Shown here: piece after piece, positions 26,680 to 34,850 of the stretch
Layout of the letters: each line of letters starts with the position of its first letter
Position numbering within the stretch: position 1 is the first letter of the stretch
Assembly (NCBI RefSeq): GCF_001050015.1
Contig: NZ_CVTB01000291.1
Span: 62,001-126,000, forward strand
Direction: 5' to 3'
From: Mycolicibacterium malmesburyense
GTDB taxonomy: Bacteria; Actinomycetota; Actinomycetes; Mycobacteriales; Mycobacteriaceae
Length of the DNA stretch: 64,000 bases
Translations under genes and position numbers: made by a program
Notes under the pieces: model-generated
Databases searched by the model: none
The model's input: only the letters and a program-made list of their open reading frames with translations
What the model was told of the DNA's origin: nothing

Positions 26680-28169
26680 GCCGGCAGATCGAAGCCCGTA
26701 TCCGTGCCGTGTTGGCACTGGATCCGACCGCACCGGCCATCGAGTACGAAGGCAGCTGGACCGACTGGAAAACGATCGGCGATATCGCGTCCGCAGTGGA
26801 AAACCGTTTGACGGCAGCGGGGCTGGGCAGCGGTGCACCGGTCGGCCTGCTCCTTCGCAACCACCCGGCCATGGTGGCGGCGCTACTGGGAGTCCTGCTT
26901 GTCGACGGCTGCGTCGTCACGATCAATGCCGGGAGTGGGGACGCCCGGTTGGCGGCCGACATCGAGCAGCTGCGGTTGCCCGCGGTGATCGCACTCGGTG
27001 CGGAGTGGCGGCGACCTTCCGTCGTCGCAGCGGCGACGGGTGCACTCGGTCTCCAAGTGGCCGGCGACCCGGCTTCGGTTCAGACGGTCGCCGGGCTCGA
27101 GCGCCTTGGCCCGGGCCCGTTCCGTCCGGCGCAGGATGGTGTGGCGGTCGAGATGCTCACCAGCGGCACCACCGGACCGCCAAAGCGAATCCCTCTGTCC
27201 TATACAGCGTTTGAGCAGACTATCGACGCCGCGGGCGCTCACTACGGCAGCGGCGAACCGGGACACCTTCGGCTGCGGTCCGGGGTTGCCATCGTCAGTT
27301 CCCCGTTGGTCCACATGTCCGGGCTGTTCCGCACTCTGCTGAACATCTGCGAGGGGCGCAGGATCGCGCTGCTGGAGCGATTTCGGGTGGACGATTTCGT
27401 CGATCTCGTCGTGCGGCACCGCCCGAAGGCGGTCAGCCTGGTGCCGTCGGCGCTGACGATGGTGCTCGACGCGGCCGTGCCGCCGGACGTCTTCTCCAGC
27501 GTGCAGGTCGTCACGTCCGGCACGGCGCCGCTGCCGGTCGACGTGCAGGAAGCCTTCGAGGCCCGGTACGGCGTCGCGGTGTTGCCGTCCTACGGGGCCA
27601 CCGAGTTCGCCGGCGGCGTCGCCGGCTGGAACCTGGCGTTGCACCGCGAGTGGGCGAAGACCAAGCGGGGCAGCGTCGGCCGTCCGCAGGGCGGTCGCGA
27701 GGTCCGGATCGTCTCGACCGACGATGGTCGTGAGGTGCCGGCCGGAGTCCAAGGGCGCATCGAGGTGCGGACTCGCGGCGGTGAATGGGTGCGGACCACG
27801 GACCTTGGCCGCCTTGACGAGGACGGTTTCCTGTTCGTGGACGGCCGCGCCGACGACGTGATCATCCGCGGCGGATTCAAGGTTGCCCCCGCCGATGTTG
27901 TCGACGCCCTGCGCAGCCACCCCGCCGTGCGTGACGCGGGAGTCACCGGTATCACCGACAGGCGACTGGGTGCTGTGCCGGTTGGCGCGGTGGAACTCGC
28001 CGACGGCGCCCATGTCGAACCCGAGGAGCTGATGGATTTCGTTCGTCAGCGGCTCACCCGATATCAGGTGCCTGCGCGGCTGCTGGTCGTCGATGAGCTG
28101 CCCCGGACTCCATCGCTGAAGGTGAGCCAGCCCGCACTGCGCGAACTCTTCGAACAGGAGCTGACGTGA
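26676..28169 (+). CDS. Acyl-CoA ligase (AMP-forming)
   Basis: I place the start at TTG 26676, overlapping the preceding TGA (TTGA); a GTG two codons earlier is possible. The 497-residue protein has the P-loop MLTSGTTGPPKRIPLSY, the SYGATEFAGG motif, WVRTTDLGRLDEDGFLFVDG and GRADDVIIRGGFKVAPADV, ending in the catalytic-lysine region RTPSLKVSQPAL. It should form a CoA thioester from an acid and ATP. Neighbours (Cys-less thiolase, DUF35) suggest it feeds a side-chain removal step. Confidence 0.88.
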   Translation: MSRQIEARIRAVLALDPTAPAIEYEGSWTDWKTIGDIASAVENRLTAAGLGSGAPVGLLLRNHPAMVAALLGVLLVDGCVVTINAGSGDARLAADIEQLRLPAVIALGAEWRRPSVVAAATGALGLQVAGDPASVQTVAGLERLGPGPFRPAQDGVAVEMLTSGTTGPPKRIPLSYTAFEQTIDAAGAHYGSGEPGHLRLRSGVAIVSSPLVHMSGLFRTLLNICEGRRIALLERFRVDDFVDLVVRHRPKAVSLVPSALTMVLDAAVPPDVFSSVQVVTSGTAPLPVDVQEAFEARYGVAVLPSYGATEFAGGVAGWNLALHREWAKTKRGSVGRPQGGREVRIVSTDDGREVPAGVQGRIEVRTRGGEWVRTTDLGRLDEDGFLFVDGRADDVIIRGGFKVAPADVVDALRSHPAVRDAGVTGITDRRLGAVPVGAVELADGAHVEPEELMDFVRQRLTRYQVPARLLVVDELPRTPSLKVSQPALRELFEQELT

Positions 28170-29335
28170 ACGACAACCTTCGCGGCGCCGCCGCCATCGT
28201 CGGCGTGGCCGATGAGGTGTCGCCGTCCGGCGTCATCGACATGCCGCTACGTGAGCTCGAGGCCCGCGTCATCACCGCGGCACTCGCGGATGCGGGCCTG
28301 TCGCTCTCCGATGTCGACGGTCTGTGCACGTGCACCGGCGGCACTCTCATGCACTCGGTCGAACTGGCCGAATACCTCGGCATCACACCGCGATTCACCG
28401 ACGCCACCCAGACCGGGGGCGCGAGCTACGGACTGTACGTCGAACACGCGGCCGCCGCGATCGCCGCCGGCCTCGCCGAAACCGTCGTCATCGTTTACGC
28501 GTCGACCCCACGTGCGGCCCGCAAGCGCGGCGACAAGGGCCTCGGGGTGTTCGCCACCCCCGAACGGCTGGAATGGGAGACCCCGTTCGGCGTGATGCTT
28601 CCGCTCAGTGCGTACGCGCTTGCCGCCAACCGGCACATGGCGGTGTACGGCACCACCGCCGAACAGCTCGCGCAGATCGCGGTCGACACCCGCCGGTGGG
28701 CGGCACGCAATCCCCGCGCCAATCAACGCGATCCGATCACCGTCGACGACGTCCTGAATTCCGGCTACATCACCGAACCCATCCACAAGCTGGAATGTTG
28801 CCTGGTCACCGACGGCGCCGCCGCGATCGTTCTCACCAGCGCCGCACGGGCCCGCGACCTCGGCGACCCGGCCTACGTGCTCGGCGCGACGTCGGCGGCA
28901 TCGCACGCCATGATCACGCAGATGCCCGACCTGACCGTGACTCCGGGTGCGGTGTCGGGACCCGCGGCGTTCGCCGCCGCCGGCCTGAGTCCCGGCGACA
29001 TCGACGTCGTGCAGTTGTACGACTCGTTCACGATCACCGTGTTGCTGGCCTTGGAGGATCTCGGGTTCTGCAAGAAGGGCGAGGGCGGACCGTTCGTCGC
29101 CGACGGTGTGCTCGCGCCCGGCGGTGCCCTTCCCGGCCAAACCACCGGGGGAGGGCTTGCGTACACGCATCCAGGCGCGTTCGGTGCCTTCCTGCTTGTC
29201 GAAGCCGTCCGCCAGGTGCGGGGGGAATGCGGTGAGCGACAGGTTCCCGGCGCGCAAACCGCGTTGGCACACGGCACCGGCGGTGTGCTATCGGCGACCT
29301 CCACCGTCATCATCGGAACAGAGGCAGTGCTATGA
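28166..29335 (+). CDS. Thiolase-like protein without catalytic cysteine (Ltp2-type aldolase candidate)
   Basis: The 389-residue protein has the thiolase fold (AAAIVGVADEVSP start, VTDGAAAIVLTSAARARDLG, DVVQLYDSFTITVLLALEDLG, GGGLAYTHPGAFGAF), but the loop that normally holds the nucleophilic cysteine reads TQTGGASYG and the histidine block is THPG instead of GHPxGxxG. Steroid-degrading actinobacteria use such Cys-less thiolases (Ltp2) with a DUF35 partner as retro-aldolases, and a DUF35 gene follows with a 4-nt overlap. By that precedent it may cleave a 3-hydroxyacyl-CoA side chain. Confidence 0.85.
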   Translation: MNDNLRGAAAIVGVADEVSPSGVIDMPLRELEARVITAALADAGLSLSDVDGLCTCTGGTLMHSVELAEYLGITPRFTDATQTGGASYGLYVEHAAAAIAAGLAETVVIVYASTPRAARKRGDKGLGVFATPERLEWETPFGVMLPLSAYALAANRHMAVYGTTAEQLAQIAVDTRRWAARNPRANQRDPITVDDVLNSGYITEPIHKLECCLVTDGAAAIVLTSAARARDLGDPAYVLGATSAASHAMITQMPDLTVTPGAVSGPAAFAAAGLSPGDIDVVQLYDSFTITVLLALEDLGFCKKGEGGPFVADGVLAPGGALPGQTTGGGLAYTHPGAFGAFLLVEAVRQVRGECGERQVPGAQTALAHGTGGVLSATSTVIIGTEAVL

Positions 29336-29727
29336 GCGAAGGGTTCCCGGTGCCGCAACCCAGTGCGGTGTCGGCACCGTTCTGGGCGGCGACCGAAAAG
29401 CATCGGTTGGTCATGCAGCGTTGCGAGGCCTGCCGACGGCTGGTGTGGTACCCGCGCCACGTGTGCCCGCACTGCGGAGGCCTCGCGCTGAAGTGGGAAC
29501 AACTGAGCGGGCAGGGCGTGGTCCACGCGGTCAGCGTGCACCACCGCGCCGCGCATCCGGCATTCGCCGACCGGGTGCCCTATTCGGTCGTCCTGGTCGA
29601 CCTGGCGGAGGGGGCGCGCATCATGTCGAACGTGTTCGGGCCACCGCCGTCGGTGGGCGACGAAGTATTCGTCGCCTGGATGCCGCTCGACGACGGGCGC
29701 AACCTCCCGACGTTCGAACCCCGATGA
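29332..29727 (+). CDS. DUF35 OB-fold protein with zinc ribbon
   Basis: The 131-residue protein has a rubredoxin-like zinc ribbon, C-E-A-C (about residue 31) and C-P-H-C (about residue 45), followed by an OB-fold (GQGVVHAVSVHHRAAHPAFA, PYSVVLVDLAEGARIMSNV). DUF35 proteins partner thiolase-like enzymes, tethering acyl-CoA between them. It overlaps the thiolase-like gene before it (ATGA) and the NTF2-like gene after it (ATGA), so the three are translationally coupled. Confidence 0.9.
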   Translation: MSEGFPVPQPSAVSAPFWAATEKHRLVMQRCEACRRLVWYPRHVCPHCGGLALKWEQLSGQGVVHAVSVHHRAAHPAFADRVPYSVVLVDLAEGARIMSNVFGPPPSVGDEVFVAWMPLDDGRNLPTFEPR

Positions 29728-30125
29728 GTGAGGACCGGCTGCGCAGGGTCCGCGAGGAGATTGTGCTGCGCCACGTCGCAGGCGAGAACGCTCGCGATCT
29801 CGAGGCGATCATGGCCACCTTCGCTTACCCCCGGTACGAAATCGTGCCCAGTGCAACCGTTTACGATGGTGACGCGGCGGTCAGGACGATGATCCTGCGA
29901 CAGTGGGACGAGTTGCCGTGGATGCATTACGCCGCTGAGGCGATCTATCACGGGGCCGACGGGCTGGTGGTGGAGACCAGAACGACCTGCGCGGGCACCG
30001 ACATCGACATGCTCAGCGTCAACGTTTTCGGATTCGACGGCGAAGGATTGATTCTCGAGCGGTGCTATTTCGATCGGATGCTGTTCGCTGAACAGCTGAA
30101 AGGTGTCACCAGACAGAACGACTGA
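29724..30125 (+). CDS. NTF2/SnoaL-like protein
   Basis: This 133-residue protein starts at ATG 29724 (MSEDRLRRVREEIVLRHVAG), overlapping the DUF35 stop. It has the NTF2-like pattern of an N-terminal helix, then NARDLEAIMATFAYPRYEIV and a strand-rich second half (VFGFDGEGLILERCYFDRM). Such proteins bind hydrophobic ligands and some are isomerases or dehydratases. The longer open frame upstream only shadows DUF35. Its stop codon overlaps regulon site N. Confidence 0.8.
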   Translation: MSEDRLRRVREEIVLRHVAGENARDLEAIMATFAYPRYEIVPSATVYDGDAAVRTMILRQWDELPWMHYAAEAIYHGADGLVVETRTTCAGTDIDMLSVNVFGFDGEGLILERCYFDRMLFAEQLKGVTRQND

Positions 30126-30146
30126 ACATATTTCGTCATGTTGTAG
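30124..30146. promoter_or_regulatory. Regulon site N, GAACA-N13-TGTAG
   Basis: GAACA 30124-30128 and TGTAG 30142-30146, spacer 13, overlapping the stop of the NTF2-like gene and 37 nt upstream of the E1 start. It implies a separate promoter for the E1-lipoyl-crotonase operon. Confidence 0.5.
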
Positions 30147-30183
30147 AATCGCCGCAGCCGAAGTGCGCGGGCAAGGAGATTCA

Positions 30184-32205
30184 ATGGCCACCCAGTTGGA
30201 CACAGAGGCGCAGTCATCGACCAACGATCGCGCGATCGAGTTGTACCGCCTGATGAGCGAGGTGCAGCACGCCGATCAGCGAGTCCGAAAAGGCTTGTCT
30301 TCGGGTGAGATCGCGATGAGTTATTGGCCCGTCGACGGTCAGGAGGCGATGTCGGCCGGTGCCGCGCTGGCGCTGTCCGACACCGATCAACTCGTCAGCA
30401 CGTACCGGGGCCTGGGCGACGTCGTCGCCAAGGGCATCGACCTGGCCGGCTATTTCGGCGAGATCCTCGGTCGCAGCACCGGGCTGTCTCGAGGTAAGGC
30501 CGGCGCGATGGGAATCTCCGATCCCGACCATGGCATCGCGTGGACGACGGGCATCGTGGGGGCGGGTCCGCTGATCGCGAACGGCATCGCACTGGCCGCG
30601 TCGATCCGCGGCACCGGGCAGGTGGTACTCGTCAGCTTCGGCGACGGTGCCACCAGCATCGGCTATATGCACGAGGCGATGAACATGGCAGCGCTGTGGT
30701 CCCTTCCGGTGGTGTTCTTCTGCCAGAACAACGCGTGGGCGGAGTGCACGGCGATGTCGCGGTACACCCGGACCGTTGACTTGTCCGACCGTGCGGGCGG
30801 GTACGGGATGCCCGGCGTGACGGTCGACGGCACCGACCCCCAGGCCGTCCACGACGCCGTGTCAGAGGCGGTCGGGCGCGCACGAACGGGCGACGGCCCC
30901 ACGTTCGTCGAGGCGGTCGCCTACCGGCTGCAGGGCCACTACTTCGGTGACGGCATGGCCTACGCCGATCCCGACGAACTGGCTGCCAAACGTGCCGACC
31001 CGCCGTTCGATCGCTACCGGCGGCGACTGGTCGAGGAGGGGACCGCCACCGCAGACGACCTTGATCGGATCGACGCCGAAGTATCGGAAAAGGTCGAATC
31101 CGCCTTCGCCGCCGCCCGCGACGCCGAGTCACCCGAGGCCGAGGAACTCACGCGCGATGTGTTCGCGGACAACGGGTCTGAGTTGGCCGCGGCCACGGCG
31201 ACGCGTGTGCCGCTGCCCGACGGGGAGACCGAGGACCTCGGGCTGGTGCAGGCCATCCATCGCACCCTCGACCGAGCGATGGCCGCTGACGAGTCGATCA
31301 TCCTGCTGGGCGAGGACATCGGCGATCGCTCCGGCGGCGGCATGTTCAAGATCACGGCCGGGCTCTCGGCCAAGTACGGCGAGCTGCGGGTGCGTGACAC
31401 TCCGATCGCGGAGTCGTCGATCATCGGGGCGGCGCTCGGTGCATCGCTGGCCGGATTGCGCCCCGTCGCCGAACTGATGTTCATGGACTTCCTCGGTGTG
31501 GCGATGGACCAAATCGCCAACCACGCTGCGAAGGTCCGCTACTTGTCCGGCGGCCGTCGAGGCGCGCCGTTGGTGATCCGGACAATGGTGGGAACCGGTG
31601 CCGGCCCCCAGCATTCGCAAGCCGTCGAGGCCTGGGCGATGCACACCCCGGGACTCAAGGTCGTCTGGCCCAGTACCGCAGCGGACGCCGCAGGTCTGCT
31701 CAATGCGTGCCTGCGGGAGGAGGACCCGTGCCTGTTCATCGAATCGATGAAGCTCTACTACGGCGGCGGCAAGGGACCGGTTCCAGTGGCCGACTACGTC
31801 ATTCCGCTCGGACAGGCCGATGTCAAGCGCGCCGGTAGCGACGTCACCATCTGCACGTACGGCGTCATGGTGCACGCGGCCCTGGAGGCGGCGAACACAC
31901 TCCAAGACGAGGGCGTCTCGGTCGAGGTCCTCGATCTGCGGACCCTCGTCCCGCTGGACCTCCAAGCCGTTCTGGATTCGGTAGGAAAGACCAAACGCCT
32001 TGTCGTCGCCCACGAATCGGTCGGCTTCTGCGGGCCCGGCGCCGAAATCGCCGCCGCCGTCGGCGCCGAATTGTTCGGCGAGCTCGCGGCGCCGATCCAG
32101 CGCGTGGCGGGCACCTATACCCCGGTTCCACGGGCCGCGACCTTGGAGGCGGCCTGTCGGCCGAACTCGGCCCAGCTCGTCGACGCCGTGAGGAGGGTCG
32201 TGTGA
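30184..32205 (+). CDS. Fused alpha/beta E1 component, thiamine-diphosphate 2-oxoacid or acetoin dehydrogenase type
   Basis: Starting at ATG 30184 after AAGGAG, the 673-residue protein joins both E1 chains. Residues about 1-330 are the alpha part with the thiamine-diphosphate motif GDGATSIGYMHEAMNMAA ... FCQNN; residues about 350-673 are the beta part with ILLGEDIGDRSGGGMFKITA, VRDTPIAESSIIGAALGASL, GTGAGPQHSQ and VLDLRTLVPLD. It should decarboxylate a 2-oxoacid (or a 2-hydroxyketone) and load the acyl group onto a lipoyl domain, here the tiny protein encoded next. No E2 core or E3 gene is nearby. Confidence 0.9.
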   Translation: MATQLDTEAQSSTNDRAIELYRLMSEVQHADQRVRKGLSSGEIAMSYWPVDGQEAMSAGAALALSDTDQLVSTYRGLGDVVAKGIDLAGYFGEILGRSTGLSRGKAGAMGISDPDHGIAWTTGIVGAGPLIANGIALAASIRGTGQVVLVSFGDGATSIGYMHEAMNMAALWSLPVVFFCQNNAWAECTAMSRYTRTVDLSDRAGGYGMPGVTVDGTDPQAVHDAVSEAVGRARTGDGPTFVEAVAYRLQGHYFGDGMAYADPDELAAKRADPPFDRYRRRLVEEGTATADDLDRIDAEVSEKVESAFAAARDAESPEAEELTRDVFADNGSELAAATATRVPLPDGETEDLGLVQAIHRTLDRAMAADESIILLGEDIGDRSGGGMFKITAGLSAKYGELRVRDTPIAESSIIGAALGASLAGLRPVAELMFMDFLGVAMDQIANHAAKVRYLSGGRRGAPLVIRTMVGTGAGPQHSQAVEAWAMHTPGLKVVWPSTAADAAGLLNACLREEDPCLFIESMKLYYGGGKGPVPVADYVIPLGQADVKRAGSDVTICTYGVMVHAALEAANTLQDEGVSVEVLDLRTLVPLDLQAVLDSVGKTKRLVVAHESVGFCGPGAEIAAAVGAELFGELAAPIQRVAGTYTPVPRAATLEAACRPNSAQLVDAVRRVV

Positions 32206-32429
32206 CAGAGGTTCGGATGCCCAAACCGGGAGATGCGATCACCGAAGCCGAGGTGACAGAGTTGTACGTCGCCGACGGTGAGTCCGCGGTCGAAGGTGAT
32301 CCCCTGTATGCCATCGCCACCGACAAGGCCGAAATGGACGTCGAGGCACCAGCGTCCGGCGTGGTGACGTGGAAGGTGGAAGTCGGGGGCACCTACGACG
32401 TCGGCGAACTCGTTGCCGTGATCTCATGA
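32202..32429 (+). CDS. Free-standing lipoyl domain protein
   Basis: The 75-residue protein is a single biotinyl/lipoyl domain: MTEVRMPKPGDAITEAEVTE start, ATDKAEMDVEAP with the lipoylation lysine K42, and GVVTWKVEVGGTYDVGELVA at the end. The subunit-binding and acyltransferase domains of a normal E2 (about 400 residues) are missing. GTG start overlaps the E1 stop (GTGA) and the next crotonase overlaps its stop (ATGA). It is the natural acyl acceptor for the fused E1. It may act with a distant E2 core or carry the group directly to another enzyme. Confidence 0.92.
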   Translation: MTEVRMPKPGDAITEAEVTELYVADGESAVEGDPLYAIATDKAEMDVEAPASGVVTWKVEVGGTYDVGELVAVIS

Positions 32430-33271
32430 CCGGATTACCGGACGCCCTGACGGTCGACCTGGGGGCACCCGAGCTGATCGGCGAAATCGCCGGCGACACG
32501 CTCACCGTCACCATCAACCGTCCGGAGAAACGGAACGCGGTCACCGCCGACGGTTACCACGGGATCAAACGCGCCGCGATGATTGTCGCCGACGAACCAG
32601 ACCTCCAGTTCCTGATCATCACCGGAACCGGCGACGTCTTCTGCGCCGGTGGCGACATGAACTCGGTGAGCAATCCGGACCGGTCGTGGGACGCGTTCAC
32701 CGAGGCGTACGACGCGACACCTTTCGAAGTACTCGGCAAGATCCCGAAGATCGTGGTGTGCGCCGTGAACGGCATCGCAATGGGCGGCGGCCTGGTAATG
32801 ACGCTGTTCGCCGACCTCGTGATCGCGTCGGACCGGGCCCGCCTCCGGGTTCCCGATCTGACCCGTGGGGTCTACGAAGCTTTCGTCGCCGCCCGTATCC
32901 CGCAACGCATCGGAACATTGCGCGCCAACCACATGATCTACGGAAATGACTGGCTCGACGCCGCCGACGCCGAGCGTTACGGGCTGGTCGGCAAGGTCGT
33001 GCCCCACGACAGCCTCGCCGCAGAAACACAGGCGCTACTGGACCGGGTCCGCAACACCGGCCCCGCGGCACGTGCGGCGATGAAGCGCGAAATGGCACGT
33101 GCTCTGCCCGCCGTCGACGTCAGTGGTTACTGGTCGTCGATCGGAACCTCCGAACAGATCGAGGCGTTCTCCGCCTTCCTCGAAAAGCGTTCGCCGCGTT
33201 GGTCGGTGAACTCTGATCGTGATGCGTTCGTGCAGACCCGTCGGTCGGCGTGGATGCCGTCTGACTCTTGA
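32426..33271 (+). CDS. Enoyl-CoA hydratase/isomerase
   Basis: The start at ATG 32426 overlaps the lipoyl-protein stop. The 281-residue crotonase has TINRPEKRNAVTADGYHG, the oxyanion region VFCAGGDMNSVSNPDRSW and VNGIAMGGGLVMTLFADLVIAS, but the usual second glutamate pair is not clear (PDLTRGVYEAFVAARI). It has a C-terminal tail beyond EKRSPRWS. It is the third gene of the E1-lipoyl operon and the first of three crotonases in a row. Confidence 0.87.
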   Translation: MTGLPDALTVDLGAPELIGEIAGDTLTVTINRPEKRNAVTADGYHGIKRAAMIVADEPDLQFLIITGTGDVFCAGGDMNSVSNPDRSWDAFTEAYDATPFEVLGKIPKIVVCAVNGIAMGGGLVMTLFADLVIASDRARLRVPDLTRGVYEAFVAARIPQRIGTLRANHMIYGNDWLDAADAERYGLVGKVVPHDSLAAETQALLDRVRNTGPAARAAMKREMARALPAVDVSGYWSSIGTSEQIEAFSAFLEKRSPRWSVNSDRDAFVQTRRSAWMPSDS

Positions 33272-33286
33272 AAGGATTAGCTGCCG

Positions 33287-34084
33287 TTGACCGAACTGCC
33301 GACCGGCTCCTCAGAGCTCACCGGATGCGACGAGATCCTCGTGGCCAGTGACGGTCCCGTCCGGATCGTGACCCTGAACAACCCCGGTGATGCCAATGCG
33401 GTCAACAATGCGATGCATGGCGCGTTCGCCCGGCTGTGGACCACGCTGGGCGAGGACTCCGAGGCCCGCGCCGTGCTCATCACCGGCACGGGTGACTACT
33501 TCTCGGCGGGTGGCAACCTGGTGGAGTGGCTGGAGACGCACGTCAACAACCCGGTCACGCGGCGCGAGGGGATGCGCGACGCCCGCCGCATCGTGCGCGA
33601 CATGATCGACTTCCCGCTGCCGATCGTCGCCGCCGTGAATGGTCCAGCTGTCGGATTCGGTTGCAGCATCGCCGTTTTGTGTGACATCACGCTGATGTCG
33701 GACCGCGCATTCCTGGCCGACACCCACGTCGCCAGCGGGCTGGTCGCCGGTGACGGTGGCTCGGTGCTCTGGCCACTGATGATGAGCCTGATGAAGGCGA
33801 AAGAATACCTCTTGCTGGGTGAACGCATTCCGGCGGCCAAGGCCGTCGAACTCGGGCTGGCCAATCGGGTGGTACCGCACGACGCGATCAAACAGGAAGG
33901 ACTCGCGCTGGCGCACCGGCTCGCGGCCCTTCCCCCGCGTGCCGTCCAAGACACCAAGCGGACGTTGAACCTGCATGCCGAACGCGCGGTGACAGCCATC
34001 CTGGATTACGGGATATCCGCGGAGACAGAGTGTTTCACCACTGAAGAGCACCGGGCGGCGATCGACAAGTTTCTCAATCGGTGA
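33287..34084 (+). CDS. Enoyl-CoA hydratase/isomerase
   Basis: TTG start at 33287 with GAAAGG upstream, 15 nt after the previous crotonase. The 265-residue protein has TLNNPGDANAVNNAMHGAFA, the oxyanion block YFSAGGNLVEWLETHV and VNGPAVGFGCSIAVLCDITLMS, with DTHVASGLVAGDGGS where a hydratase has its second acid. Typical hydratase-like crotonase; hydratase, isomerase and hydrolase activities cannot be told apart by eye. Confidence 0.87.
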   Translation: MTELPTGSSELTGCDEILVASDGPVRIVTLNNPGDANAVNNAMHGAFARLWTTLGEDSEARAVLITGTGDYFSAGGNLVEWLETHVNNPVTRREGMRDARRIVRDMIDFPLPIVAAVNGPAVGFGCSIAVLCDITLMSDRAFLADTHVASGLVAGDGGSVLWPLMMSLMKAKEYLLLGERIPAAKAVELGLANRVVPHDAIKQEGLALAHRLAALPPRAVQDTKRTLNLHAERAVTAILDYGISAETECFTTEEHRAAIDKFLNR

Positions 34085-34088
34085 CGTG

Positions 34089-34850
34089 ATGTCCGATGGC
34101 ACGACACCGCTGGTGCTACGCGAGGACAGGGGCGCAGTCGCGCTGCTGTTGCTGAACCGCCCGGCGCAGCGCAATGCGTTGCGTTATGAGTCGTGGACCG
34201 AGTTGTCCGAGCAGTTGACTTCGGTGGCTGCCGACCCCGATGTGCGTGGCGTCGTGCTGGCCGGTGCAGCCGGATTCTTCTGTGCGGGCGGGGATTTGAA
34301 AGCCGGTCCGGCGCACGGTGCGGGCCCGCTCGCACCGGCGGGCCGGGTCGAGCATGCACAGCGAGTCATGGAGCAGCTCAAAGCGCTCCCGGTACCGACC
34401 GTCGCCGCGGTCGAGGGCGCCGCGGTGGGCCTGGGGTGGAGCCTCGCGCTGTCGTGTGATCTCGTCGTTGCCGCAACCGACGCCTTTTTCAGTGCTCCGT
34501 TCGTCGCTCGCGCGGTCGTCCCGGACGGCGGCTTGGCCTGGCGGCTGACCCAGCAGCTGGGCAGGCAGCGCGCCGCCGCACTGCTGCTGCGCGGCAAACG
34601 ACTTGCGGCGTCCGACGCTGCAGACGTCGGCCTGGTCACCGACCTCGCCGAGCCCGGCGCCGCGGTCGACCGTGCGCTCGCCGTTCTCGACGAACTGGCA
34701 CAGGCTGATTCCGCGGCGGTGGAGATGACCAAGCGTCTGATCAACTCGGTGGAGACCGCCCAGCTGGCGGCCTTTCACCCGCTGGAGCTGGCGATGGCGA
34801 CCGTCGCCCAGCAGCGCTCGGCTAGCGCGGCAAGCCGAGACCGGTGGTAG
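34089..34850 (+). CDS. Enoyl-CoA hydratase/isomerase
   Basis: ATG 34089 is taken as start, with GTG 34086 as alternative. The 253-residue crotonase has LLNRPAQRNALRYESWTEL, the oxyanion region FFCAGGDLKAGPAHGAG and VEGAAVGLGWSLALSCDLVV, and the PFVARAVVPDGGLAWRLTQQ region in which the second acid is replaced by aspartate, as in isomerase-like members. It ends the operon and overlaps the converging acyl-CoA dehydrogenase by 29 bp. Confidence 0.86.
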   Translation: MSDGTTPLVLREDRGAVALLLLNRPAQRNALRYESWTELSEQLTSVAADPDVRGVVLAGAAGFFCAGGDLKAGPAHGAGPLAPAGRVEHAQRVMEQLKALPVPTVAAVEGAAVGLGWSLALSCDLVVAATDAFFSAPFVARAVVPDGGLAWRLTQQLGRQRAAALLLRGKRLAASDAADVGLVTDLAEPGAAVDRALAVLDELAQADSAAVEMTKRLINSVETAQLAAFHPLELAMATVAQQRSASAASRDRW

